Assembly: GCF_007679345.1 (NCBI RefSeq)
Contig: NZ_VEGH01000007.1
Coordinates: 206,707-270,706 of the forward strand
DNA length: 64,000 nt
Reading direction: 5' to 3'
From: Cellulosimicrobium cellulans
GTDB taxonomy: Bacteria; Actinomycetota; Actinomycetes; Actinomycetales; Cellulomonadaceae
Shown: in pieces, positions 49,599 through 64,000 of the stretch
Layout of the letters: every line of letters begins with the position of its first letter
Numbering within the stretch: position 1 is the stretch's first letter
Translations under genes and position numbers: made by a program
Notes under the pieces: model-generated
Databases searched by the model: none
The model's input: the letters and a program-made list of their open reading frames with translations, nothing else
Told to the model about the DNA's origin: nothing

Positions 49599-50330
49599 TC
49601 AGCAGCCGTCCGGCCCGCACGCCTCCGCGTCCGCCGCGCCCGCGATGGTCGGGATCGCCAGCGGCGGGTTCGCGTCGGCCCACGCCTGGGACAGCAGCTG
49701 CGCGAACACCTCGACCGGCTGCGCGCCGGAGAGCCCGAGCCGGCGGTCCGCGACGAAGAACGGGACGCCCTGGATGCCCAGCGCGGCGGCCTCGGCCTCG
49801 TCGGCGCGCACGGCGCCCGCCCCGGCGTCGGTGGCCAGTGCGGCGCGCACGGCGTCGCCGTCGAGCCCGGCCTCGACCGCGATCTCCACCAGCACGTCCA
49901 GGTCGTCCACGACCCGCCCGTGCTCGAAGTGCGCGCTCATCAGCCGCTCGACGACCTCGGCCGCGGCAGGATCGCCGCCCAGCGAGGCGGCGACGTGCAC
50001 CAGCCGGTGCGCGTCGAAGGTGTTGGCGGGCACCACGGTGTCGAAGTCGTACGCCAGGCCGACCGACGCGGCGACGGCGGTCACCTGGTCGAACATCTGC
50101 CGCACCTGGTCGACCGGCATGCCCTTGCGCTCGGACAGCATCTGGGCCTCGGTCAGCCCCGGGTGGGCCGTCGACGGCTCGGCGTCCGGCTGCAGCTCGA
50201 ACGAGCGCCACGTCACGCGGACGTGCTCGCGGTGCTCGAAGCCGGCGAGCGCGGCGGCGAACCGGCGCTTGCCGATGTAGCACCAGGGGCAGGCGATGTC
50301 GGACCAGATCTCGACGTGCAGGTCTCTCAT
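49599..50330 (-). CDS. DsbA-family oxidoreductase (FrnE-like)
   Basis: The 243-residue protein starts [20 protein letters not shown], with the CPWC redox site at about residues 14-17, a large helical insert (TFDAHRLVHVAA), and the cis-Pro loop GIQGVPFFV. There is no signal peptide, so it is cytoplasmic; FrnE-type proteins act as disulfide isomerases/oxidoreductases in stress responses and polyketide clusters. The ATG overlaps the stop of the upstream quinone oxidoreductase gene by four bases (ATGA), so the two form a redox operon. Confidence 0.92.
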   Translation of the reverse strand: MRDLHVEIWSDIACPWCYIGKRRFAAALAGFEHREHVRVTWRSFELQPDAEPSTAHPGLTEAQMLSERKGMPVDQVRQMFDQVTAVAASVGLAYDFDTVVPANTFDAHRLVHVAASLGGDPAAAEVVERLMSAHFEHGRVVDDLDVLVEIAVEAGLDGDAVRAALATDAGAGAVRADEAEAAALGIQGVPFFVADRRLGLSGAQPVEVFAQLLSQAWADANPPLAIPTIAGAADAEACGPDGC

Positions 50331-51310
50331 GCGGTCAGGAGCACCTTTCCGGTGGTGGCCCGACCCTCGAGCGCGCGGTGCGCCTCGGCGGCCTCGGCCA
50401 GGGGGTAGGTCGCGCCGACCCGGACGTCGAGGGTGCCGGCGGCGACGGCCGCGAACAGCTCGTCGGCCCGCCGGGTCAGCTCGTCCCGGGTGGCGGTGTA
50501 GTGGCCCAGGGTCGGCCGGGTGAGGAACAGGGACCCGGCGGCGTTGAGCCGCTGCGGGTCGAACGGCGGGACCGGCCCGGAGGAGGCGCCGAACAGCGCG
50601 AGGCCGCCCCGGGGCCGCAGCGAGGCGAGCGAGGCGTCGAACGTGGTGGCGCCGACGCCGTCGAAGACCGTGTGCACGCCGCGGCCGCCGGTCAGGTCGC
50701 GCACCAGCGCGGGCAGCTCGGTCGTCAGGTCGCCGAGCTCGGTGTACCGGATGACCTCGGCCGCGCCGGCGGCGCGGGACAGCGCCTCCTTCTCGGCGGT
50801 GCCGACGGTGGTGATGACCCGTGCGCCGCGCGCGGCGGCGAGCTGGGTGAGCAGCAGGCCGACGCCGCCGGCCCCGGCGTGCACGAGCACGTCCTGGCCC
50901 TCGAGGACGGGGAACGTCGAGGTCACGAGGTAGTGCGCGGTGAGGCCCTGGAGCGGCAGCGCCGCAGCCACCTCGTCGGCCACCCCGTCCGGCACCCGCA
51001 GCGCGACGGCCTCCGGCACGACGACGAGCTCCGCGTAGGACGACGGCGCCGACGCCCACGCGACCAGGTCGCCCACCGCGAAGTCCCGCACCTCCCGACC
51101 CACGGCCTCGACGACCCCCGCGCCCTCGGAGCCCGGCACGTGCGGGAACGGCATCGCGTACACGCCGCTGCGCCGGTACGTGTCGATGAAGTTCACGCCC
51201 GCGGCGCTGAGCCGCACGAGGAGGTCGCGCGGACCGGGCAGCGGGTCGGGGATCTCGTCGGGCTCGAGGACGTCGGGTCCACCCGGCTCGGTGGCGAGGA
51301 TCGCGTGCAT
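50327..51310 (-). CDS. Quinone oxidoreductase (zinc-independent MDR family)
   Basis: The 327-residue medium-chain dehydrogenase/reductase resembles NADPH:quinone reductase QorA: GroES-like N-terminal half ([18 protein letters not shown]), then a Rossmann half with [23 protein letters not shown]. The zinc-binding cysteines of alcohol dehydrogenases are absent. It probably reduces quinones or reactive carbonyls with NADPH in the cytoplasm. The ATG at 51310 has no clear ribosome-binding site. It is divergent from argC across a 235-bp gap and overlaps the FrnE gene. Confidence 0.9.
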   Translation of the reverse strand: MHAILATEPGGPDVLEPDEIPDPLPGPRDLLVRLSAAGVNFIDTYRRSGVYAMPFPHVPGSEGAGVVEAVGREVRDFAVGDLVAWASAPSSYAELVVVPEAVALRVPDGVADEVAAALPLQGLTAHYLVTSTFPVLEGQDVLVHAGAGGVGLLLTQLAAARGARVITTVGTAEKEALSRAAGAAEVIRYTELGDLTTELPALVRDLTGGRGVHTVFDGVGATTFDASLASLRPRGGLALFGASSGPVPPFDPQRLNAAGSLFLTRPTLGHYTATRDELTRRADELFAAVAAGTLDVRVGATYPLAEAAEAHRALEGRATTGKVLLTA

Positions 51311-51351
51311 ACGAGCAGCAACGACGGGCCCCGCCCGGGCATTCCGGCCAC

Positions 51352-51435
51352 GTCAGGGGACGGGCACGCGCCGGGCCAGCCGCCGCCGGCACACCACCGG
51401 TTCGTCCCCTGACCACCCGACGGATCGGGTGGTCA
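51352..51435. other. Two overlapping inverted repeats in the qor-argC gap
   Basis: GTCAGGGGACG (51352-51362) is complementary to 51403-51413, and TGACCACCCGA (51410-51420) is complementary to 51425-51435 with a four-base CGGA loop. The two stems share bases 51410-51413, so only one can form at a time. The element lies upstream of the argC promoter and upstream of the qor start, so it may be a regulator site or a transcription barrier between divergent units. No known riboswitch is recognised. Confidence 0.55.
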
Positions 51436-51510
51436 CGGACGATCAGGCGGCCACCGCGACCCCGGGACCCGGCGCGCGTGTCCGCGGTGCCTCGCCGCCG
51501 GACACCTCGA

Positions 51511-51544
51511 TGCATCAGTGTGCACTCGGGTGTATGGTCATGCA
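51511..51544 (+). promoter_or_regulatory. Paired ARG-box-like operator over the argC -10
   Basis: Two similar imperfect palindromes, TGCATCAGTGTGCA (51511-51524) and TGTATGGTCATGCA (51531-51544), have centres 20 bp apart, the phasing of tandem ARG boxes bound by an ArgR hexamer. The second covers the -10 TATGGT (51533-51538) and the probable start site, so bound ArgR would block argC transcription. argR itself is the sixth gene of the operon. Confidence 0.6.
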
Positions 51545-51545
51545 C

Positions 51546-52606
51546 ATGTCCTTCTCCGTCGCCGTCGCGGGCGCCTCCGGGTACGCCGGCGGCGAGACCC
51601 TGCGGCTCCTGCTCGGCCACCCCGAGGCCGAGATCGGCGCGCTCACCGCCCACTCCAACGCCGGCACCCGGCTCGGCGCGCACCAGCCGCACCTGCGCGG
51701 CCTCGCGGACCGCGTGCTGACCCCGACCTCGGTCGACGAGCTCGCCGGCCACGACGTCGTGGTGCTGGCCCTGCCGCACGGCGCGTCCGGCGAGATCGCC
51801 GCGGCGCTCGCGGACCGGGGCGACGGGGCTCTGGTCGTGGACCTCGGCGCGGACCACCGGCTGACCGACCCCGAGGCGTGGCGCTGGTTCTACGGCACGG
51901 AGCACGCGGGCACCTGGCCCTACGGCATGCCGGAGCTGCTGCACGCGGGGGAGACGACCCCCTCGGCCCAGCGCGCGGCGCTCGCGGACGCCCGGCGGAT
52001 CGCCGTCCCCGGTTGCAACGTCACCGCCGTGACCCTGGCCCTCCAGCCGGGCGTCGCCGCGGGCGTCGTCGACCCGGCCGACGTGGTCACGGTCCTGGCC
52101 GTCGGGTACTCCGGCGCGGGGAAGTCGCTCAAGACCCACCTGCTCGCGGCGGAAGCGCTCGGCTCCGCGCAGCCGTACGCGGTCGGCGGGACGCACCGGC
52201 ACGTCCCGGAGATCCAGCAGAACCTCGGCGTCGCCGGCGCCGCGGCGGTCGGCCTGTCGTTCACCCCGGTGCTGGTCCCGATGTCCCGGGGCATCCTCGC
52301 GACCGTGACCGCGCCGCTGACGCCCGGCGCCGACGCCGCCGCCGTCCGCGCTGCCTGGGAGACCGCCTACGCCGCCGAGCCGTTCGTCGAGCTGCTGCCC
52401 GAGGGCGAGTGGCCGACGACCGGCGTCACGACCGGCGCGAACACCGCGCTGGTGCAGGTGGCGGTCGACGAGGCCGCCGGCAGGGTCGTCGCGCTGTGCG
52501 CGCTGGACAACCTGGTCAAGGGCACCGCGGGCGCCGCGGTGCAGTCGCTGAACCTCGCGCTCGGCCTGCCCGAGCGCACCGGCCTCACCACCGAGGGAGT
52601 CGCCCC

Positions 52607-52610
<4 letters not shown>
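51546..52610 (+). CDS. argC: N-acetyl-gamma-glutamyl-phosphate reductase
   Basis: ArgC reduces N-acetylglutamyl phosphate to the semialdehyde with NADPH. The 354-residue protein has the Rossmann start [13 protein letters not shown], and the catalytic Cys in VPGCNVTAV (about 157), plus [12 protein letters not shown] 51546 is chosen among three in-frame ATGs (51534, 51540, 51546) because the first two lie within or beside the -10 hexamer. It heads the arg operon and overlaps argJ by four bases. Confidence 0.96.
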
Positions 52611-57556
<4,946 letters not shown>

Positions 57557-57612
57557 CGCGCCGGTCCGCCCCCTCCCGCTCCGCACCACTCACGACACCG
57601 AAAGAGAAGAAC

Positions 57613-60262
<2,650 letters not shown>

Positions 60263-60280
60263 GGCCGCGCGGCGGTCGCT

Positions 60281-60306
60281 CCTCGCGGCGCGACGGCGCC
60301 GCGGGG
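60281..60306 (+). terminator. Terminator of the arg operon
   Basis: An 11-bp stem (60281-60291 with 60296-60306, one T-G pair) and GACG loop begins 19 bases after argH and ends just before the next -10-like hexamer at 60312. Confidence 0.75.
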
Positions 60307-60323
60307 TCTGGCACGATCGCCGC

Positions 60324-60926
60324 GTGGACCTGACGCGCGCGCAGCAGGGGCACGAGGACGCCGCGGGCGTGCTCGTGCCCCTGCTGCTGTCCCGGCCACC
60401 GCGGCTGGGCCCCGTGCGGGCGGTCGCGGTCGACGGGCCGGCCGGCTCCGGGAAGACCACGCTCGCCGGATCGGTCGCGCGCCGGTGCGCCGAGTCGGGG
60501 GTGCGCGCGCACGTCGTGCACATGGACGACCTCTACGCCGGCTGGTCCGGGCTCGAGGGCGACCTCTGGCCGCGGCTCGCCGCCCAGGTGCTCGAGCCGC
60601 TGCGCCGCGGGCTGCCCGGGCGCTTCCAGCGGTACGACTGGCACGCCGGGCGGTTCGACGGCTGGGTCGACGTGCCGGTGCCCGACGTGCTCGTGCTGGA
60701 GGGCTGCGGCTCGGGCCGGCGCGCGGGCGCGGCCGACCTGTCCCTGGTGGTGTGGGTCGAGGCCGACGACGCGACCCGGCTGGCGCGCGGGTTGGAGCGC
60801 GACGGCGCGGACGCGCTGCCGCACTGGCGGACGTGGATGCGCGACGAGGCGGCGCACTACGCCCGCGAGGGCACCCGTGGACGCGCCGACGTGCGGGTCG
60901 ACGCATGGGGCAGGATGGCCCGGTGA
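60324..60926 (+). CDS. Uridine kinase-like P-loop NTPase
   Basis: The 200-residue protein has a Walker [16 protein letters not shown], a DD(L) pair in VHMDDLYAG, and [10 protein letters not shown], as in uridine kinase/AAA-like small-molecule kinases. It may phosphorylate a nucleoside, but substrate residues cannot be assigned. The GTG follows CACGAT by six bases, suggesting a leaderless message. It overlaps the glycosylase gene by four bases. Confidence 0.82.
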   Translation: MDLTRAQQGHEDAAGVLVPLLLSRPPRLGPVRAVAVDGPAGSGKTTLAGSVARRCAESGVRAHVVHMDDLYAGWSGLEGDLWPRLAAQVLEPLRRGLPGRFQRYDWHAGRFDGWVDVPVPDVLVLEGCGSGRRAGAADLSLVVWVEADDATRLARGLERDGADALPHWRTWMRDEAAHYAREGTRGRADVRVDAWGRMAR

Positions 60927-61747
60927 GCCAGGCGGTCGAGGGGAGCGGGGCGGGCGACGCGCGCGCGGCGACGCCTGCGGCGACCGCGACGCCCGCGGCG
61001 ACCCCCCGCGACCCGGGCGTTCCGGTTCCCGCCGCGTCGCTCCCGGGTCCCGGGCCCGGCCTGCCCGGCGACGTGCCGGGCGTCGTACCCGCGCGGACCT
61101 GGTTCGGCCGCCCGGTGCTCGCCGTCGCGCCCGACCTGCTCGGCGCCTACGTGACGGTCCGGTCCGACGAGGGCGACGTGACCCTCCGGATCACCGAGGT
61201 CGAGGCGTACGCGGGCGAGGCCGACCCCGGGTCGCACGCCTTCCGCGGCCGCACGGCGCGCAACGCGGTCATGTTCGGCGAGCCCGGCCGTCTGTACGTG
61301 TACCGGCACCTCGGCCTGCACCACTGCGTCAACGTCGTGACCGGGCCCGCCGGCGCGGCCTCCGCGGTGCTGCTGCGGGCGGGCGAGGTCGTCGACGGCG
61401 TGGAGCTCGCCCGCGACCGGCGGCTGCGCTCGGGCGTCGTCGACTCGGACCGGCAGATCGCGCGGGGACCGGCGCGGCTCGCGGTCGCGCTCGGCCTGGA
61501 CCTCTCCGACTACGGCGCCGACCTGACGGAGCCCGGGGGACGGATCGTGGTGCACCGCGACCCCGACGCGGTCGTCGGCGCGCACGCGACCGGGCCGCGG
61601 GTCGGCGTCTCGGGGCCCGGCGGCGACGCCGCCCGGTACCCCTGGCGGTTCTGGCTCGCCGGCGAGCCCACCGTGTCCGCCTTCCGGCCCGCGTATCGCC
61701 GGCCGGCGTCGGGAAGCAGCCCGCAGCGCGGGACGACGCCGGCATGA
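60923..61747 (+). CDS. DNA-3-methyladenine glycosylase (AAG/MPG family)
   Basis: This base-excision enzyme removes alkylated purines. The 274-residue protein has a disordered N-terminal arm of about 55 residues, then [38 protein letters not shown] with the catalytic Glu, the [18 protein letters not shown]-contact segment and [16 protein letters not shown]. Length without the arm is typical. The GTG overlaps the upstream stop (GTGA) and is also six bases after CAGGAT, so coupled and leaderless starts are both possible. Confidence 0.93.
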   Translation: MSQAVEGSGAGDARAATPAATATPAATPRDPGVPVPAASLPGPGPGLPGDVPGVVPARTWFGRPVLAVAPDLLGAYVTVRSDEGDVTLRITEVEAYAGEADPGSHAFRGRTARNAVMFGEPGRLYVYRHLGLHHCVNVVTGPAGAASAVLLRAGEVVDGVELARDRRLRSGVVDSDRQIARGPARLAVALGLDLSDYGADLTEPGGRIVVHRDPDAVVGAHATGPRVGVSGPGGDAARYPWRFWLAGEPTVSAFRPAYRRPASGSSPQRGTTPA

Positions 61748-61799
61748 CCTCTTCCGCCGACGGTGCGGCCCCGCGGCCGCGCGATGCAAGGAGCACGAC

Positions 61800-63065
61800 G
61801 TGACCCACCTCCTGGACGAGCTCGCCTGGCGCGGCCTCGTCGCCCAGACCACCGACCTCGACGCCCTGCGCGAGGCGTTCGACGCCGGCCCGGTGACCTT
61901 CTACGCCGGGTTCGACCCGACCGCGCCCTCGCTGCACCACGGGCACCTGGTGCAGCTGGTGCTCATGCGGCACCTGCAGCTCGCCGGCCACCACCCGCTC
62001 GCCCTCGTCGGCGGGGCCACCGGCCTCATCGGCGACCCGCGGATGTCGGGGGAGCGGGTGCTCAACACCAAGGACACCGTCGCCGAGTGGGTGCAGCGCC
62101 TGCAGACCCAGATCAGCCGGTTCCTCGACTTCGACGGGGACAACCCCGCGCGCATGGTGAACAACCTCGACTGGACGGGCGAGCTCACCGCGATCGACTT
62201 CCTGCGCGAGGTCGGCAAGCACTACCGGCTCGGCACGATGCTCGCCAAGGACACCGTCGCCCGGCGGCTCGCGTCCGACGAGGGCATCTCGTTCACCGAG
62301 TTCAGCTACCAGATCCTGCAGGGCATGGACTACCTGGAGCTGCACCGCCGGCACGGGTGCACGCTGCAGACCGGCGGCAACGACCAGTGGGGCAACCTGC
62401 TGTCGGGCGTCGAGCTGATCCGCAAGGCCGAGCACGCGTCGGTGCACGCGCTCACCACGCCGCTCATCACCAAGGCCGACGGCACGAAGTTCGGCAAGTC
62501 CGAGGGCGGCGCCATCTGGCTCGACCCCGAGATGATGAGCCCGTACGCCTTCTACCAGTTCTGGCTCAACCAGGACGACGCCGAGGTGATCGGCTACCTC
62601 AAGGTGTTCACGTTCCGGACGCGGGAGCAGATCGCCGAGCTCGAGGAGGCGGTGGCCACGCGCCCCGCCGCCCGGGAGGCGCAGCGGGCGCTGGCCTACG
62701 ACGTGACGTCGCTGGTGCACGGGGTGGACGCCACCGAGAAGGTCATCGCCGCGAGCCGGGCGCTGTTCGGCGGCGGGGACCTGGGCGAGCTCGACGCCGC
62801 GACGCTGTCCGCCGCGGTGGCCGAGCTGCCGTCGGCGGACGTCGCGGTCGGCGACCCGCTGGTCGACGTGCTCGCCGCCACCGGGCTGGTCGCCAGCAAG
62901 GGCGCGGCCCGGCGGGCGATCGCCGAGGGCGGGGCGAACGTCAACAACCGGAAGATCACCGACGAGGCCGCGGTCGTCGAGGCCGGCGACCTGCTGCACG
63001 GCGAGTACCTCGTGCTGCGGCGCGGGAAGCGGACGCTGGCGGTGGCCCGGGTGGCCGGGGCCTGA
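61800..63065 (+). CDS. tyrS: Tyrosine-tRNA ligase
   Basis: TyrS charges tRNA-Tyr. The 421-residue class I synthetase has the HIGH variant HHGHLVQL, the [12 protein letters not shown] tyrosine-pocket segment, the KFGKSEGG (KMSKS-type) loop, and a C-terminal S4 RNA-binding domain ([19 protein letters not shown]). AAGGAG lies before the GTG start at 61800. It is 52 bases after the glycosylase gene and precedes the rRNA operon, a common actinobacterial order. Confidence 0.97.
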   Translation: MTHLLDELAWRGLVAQTTDLDALREAFDAGPVTFYAGFDPTAPSLHHGHLVQLVLMRHLQLAGHHPLALVGGATGLIGDPRMSGERVLNTKDTVAEWVQRLQTQISRFLDFDGDNPARMVNNLDWTGELTAIDFLREVGKHYRLGTMLAKDTVARRLASDEGISFTEFSYQILQGMDYLELHRRHGCTLQTGGNDQWGNLLSGVELIRKAEHASVHALTTPLITKADGTKFGKSEGGAIWLDPEMMSPYAFYQFWLNQDDAEVIGYLKVFTFRTREQIAELEEAVATRPAAREAQRALAYDVTSLVHGVDATEKVIAASRALFGGGDLGELDAATLSAAVAELPSADVAVGDPLVDVLAATGLVASKGAARRAIAEGGANVNNRKITDEAAVVEAGDLLHGEYLVLRRGKRTLAVARVAGA

Positions 63066-63071
63066 CCCGTC

Positions 63072-63094
63072 CGCGCGGTGCCGGGCACCGCGCG
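63072..63094 (+). terminator. Terminator of tyrS
   Basis: CGCGCGGTGCC (63072-63082) pairs with 63084-63094 around a very short loop, seven bases after the tyrS stop. Confidence 0.8.
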
Positions 63095-63199
63095 TGCGCG
63101 CAGGTCGACGGTCGTCGACGACGAGGGGCGGTCCGCCGGGTGCGGGGCGCCCCTCGTGCACGTGCGGCGGCGCGGTGCAGGCGGCCGGCCTCCGGGTGC

Positions 63200-63238
63200 G
63201 CCGGGCGCGCGGACGCCGGGCGCGCGGACGCCGGGCGC
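63200..63238. repeat. 15-bp tandem repeat (about 2.6 copies)
   Basis: GCCGGGCGCGCGGAC is repeated exactly twice (63200-63214, 63215-63229) and then partially. It lies in about 300 bases between tyrS and the first rRNA promoter where I see no gene; open frames there have no recognisable protein features. Confidence 0.75.
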
Positions 63239-63402
63239 CCTCCGCGGGCACCCGGGTTGCGCCCTCCCGGGAGGTGGGTCACAGTGGAACCAGCGCGAGG
63301 GTGCTGGGACCGAGGTCCCGGTGCTACCGACAGGGTCACCCTGGCCGCCGGGGAGCGAAAGCCCAGGTGGGACGGGGTGCGGGGAGCGCCTGCACCGCCG
63401 GT

Positions 63403-63432
63403 TTGACGAGGGTCGGACGGCGTGCGTAGGGT
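63403..63432 (+). promoter_or_regulatory. rRNA operon promoter P1
   Basis: TTGACG (63403-63408) and TAGGGT (63427-63432) with an 18-base spacer is the best consensus promoter in the window. It is the most upstream of the promoters feeding the rRNA leader. Confidence 0.75.
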
Positions 63433-63611
63433 ATCTCCTCGTCGCCCGGCAGGGAGGAACGGACACCGAGGGTCACCTCGATGGCTGGTCCCGCGGACGA
63501 CGAACCCCCGGCACGGCCTCCAGGCGCTTCGGCGCCTCCTCGGTCGCGCCGGACCGGGACTTCTCGTCTGCTCCGCGAAATACCGCGGACAAAGCGGGTC
63601 GGAAAGCCTGG

Positions 63612-63740
63612 TAGGGTTTCGGAACGTCGGAAACGCCCGGTAAACGAGCGGTGAAGACAGGAAAGAAGCTCTGGTAGGGTTCAGGAACGCGAGGAAACGC
63701 CGGAAGGCGCGGGAACGCGGGCCAGGAACTCTGGTAGATT
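63612..63740 (+). promoter_or_regulatory. rRNA operon promoters P2-P4 (tandem extended -10 elements)
   Basis: Extended -10 elements TGGTAGGGT, TGGTAGGGT and TGGTAGATT have hexamers at 63612, 63675 and 63735, spaced 63 and 60 bases. The first two share downstream sequence (GGAACG...GGAAACGCC), so a promoter module seems to have been duplicated. Clear -35 elements are lacking, which fits extended -10 promoters or dependence on an activator such as CarD/RbpA. Confidence 0.65.
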
Positions 63741-63796
63741 GGAACCGAGCCTCCGGCCGGTCGCCCTCGACAGAGGGCGGGTGGGGGATGCGCGTC

Positions 63797-64000
63797 TGTT
63801 CTTTGAGAACTCAACAGTGTGCCTAAGTAGTTGATGCCAAGATGGTTCATCGGCTCGGGTGGTCGTCCCCGTTCGGGGGTGGTTGTCCGGTTGTCGGTGG
63901 GTCTTGGTTGATACGGAAGTCGTCCGACCCCGTCGGGTGGCTTCCTTAGCAGCCGAATTGACTGATCTCCGCTCGCCAGCGGGTGGGGGTCGTTTCGTGT
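63797..64000 (+). other. rRNA operon leader with conserved antitermination/processing element
   Basis: TGTTCTTTGAGAACTCAACA at 63797-63816 is the highly conserved element that precedes 16S genes in many Gram-positive bacteria, with the GTTCT/AGAAC stem. The remaining sequence to 64000 is the 16S leader; the mature 16S start is not reached, so rrs lies just past the window on the + strand. Confidence 0.85.

Noticed and set aside
63078..63614. Open frame between tyrS and the rRNA leader
   Set aside because: The product is Gly/Pro/Arg-rich, spans the 15-bp tandem repeat and promoter P1, lacks a ribosome-binding site, and matches nothing I recognise; the region is treated as non-coding.

Overview
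The window is a very GC-rich stretch (roughly three quarters G+C) of an actinobacterial chromosome. Gene content and order (murC-ftsQ-ftsZ-pgeF-sepF-yggT-divIVA, a furA-type regulator beside katA, argC-J-B-D-F-R-G-H, PriA-type hisA, SepF and Wag31/DivIVA) fit the order Micrococcales, and a Cellulomonas-like organism is the best guess; this is inference from gene order and protein style, with no 16S sequence inside the window to confirm it. Starts are mostly ATG/GTG, operons are knit by 4-base ATGA/GTGA overlaps, and many transcription-unit heads carry a -10 hexamer only 6-8 bases before the start codon, which points to leaderless mRNAs.

Layout. 1-7.9 kb: end of the division/cell-wall cluster, a DksA-like regulator, lspA and rluD. 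8.0-11.6 kb: dnaE. 11.7-12.8 kb: an ArsR/SRPBCC regulator-effector pair. 13.0-22.1 kb: histidine genes (hisD, then hisC-hisB-unknown-hisH-hisA-sseB), interrupted by a lipoprotein gene and a RecQ helicase fused to a phosphoribosyltransferase-like tail. 22.3-26.7 kb: a GerW-like protein, a lipoprotein serine protease with a membrane coiled-coil partner, an MFS transporter and a DUF1844 protein. 26.9-29.0 kb: katA and its Fur-family regulator. 29.1-31.2 kb: infC-rpmI-rplT with a structured leader and an AUC start. 31.5-33.2 kb: a SpoU RNA methyltransferase and a LigT-like protein. 33.2-35.1 kb: a lower-GC accessory patch with a frame-broken secreted NucA/NucB-type DNase and a neighbour that could be its inhibitor. 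35.2-39.1 kb: pheS-pheT. 39.2-43.7 kb: a beta-glucoside cassette (antiterminator, PTS permease, GH1 enzyme). 43.9-48.1 kb: a giant secreted nuclease/5'-nucleotidase. 48.2-51.3 kb: AraC regulator, VOC protein, FrnE-like DsbA and quinone oxidoreductase. 51.5-60.3 kb: the complete arginine operon. 60.3-63.1 kb: uridine-kinase-like NTPase, 3-methyladenine glycosylase, tyrS. 63.1-64.0 kb: promoter array and leader of an rRNA operon whose 16S gene starts beyond the window.

The most noteworthy items are a family of long intergenic hairpins sharing the edge motif CGCCGAG (four copies in 20 kb, two with identical 24/18/24 architecture but different, still self-complementary inner arms); the nuclease/putative-inhibitor pair with a broken signal-peptide frame; a terminator/antiterminator-like leader before an AUC-started infC; paired ARG-box-like sites overlapping the argC promoter; a GACAC cluster upstream of sepF; and the stacked rRNA promoters.
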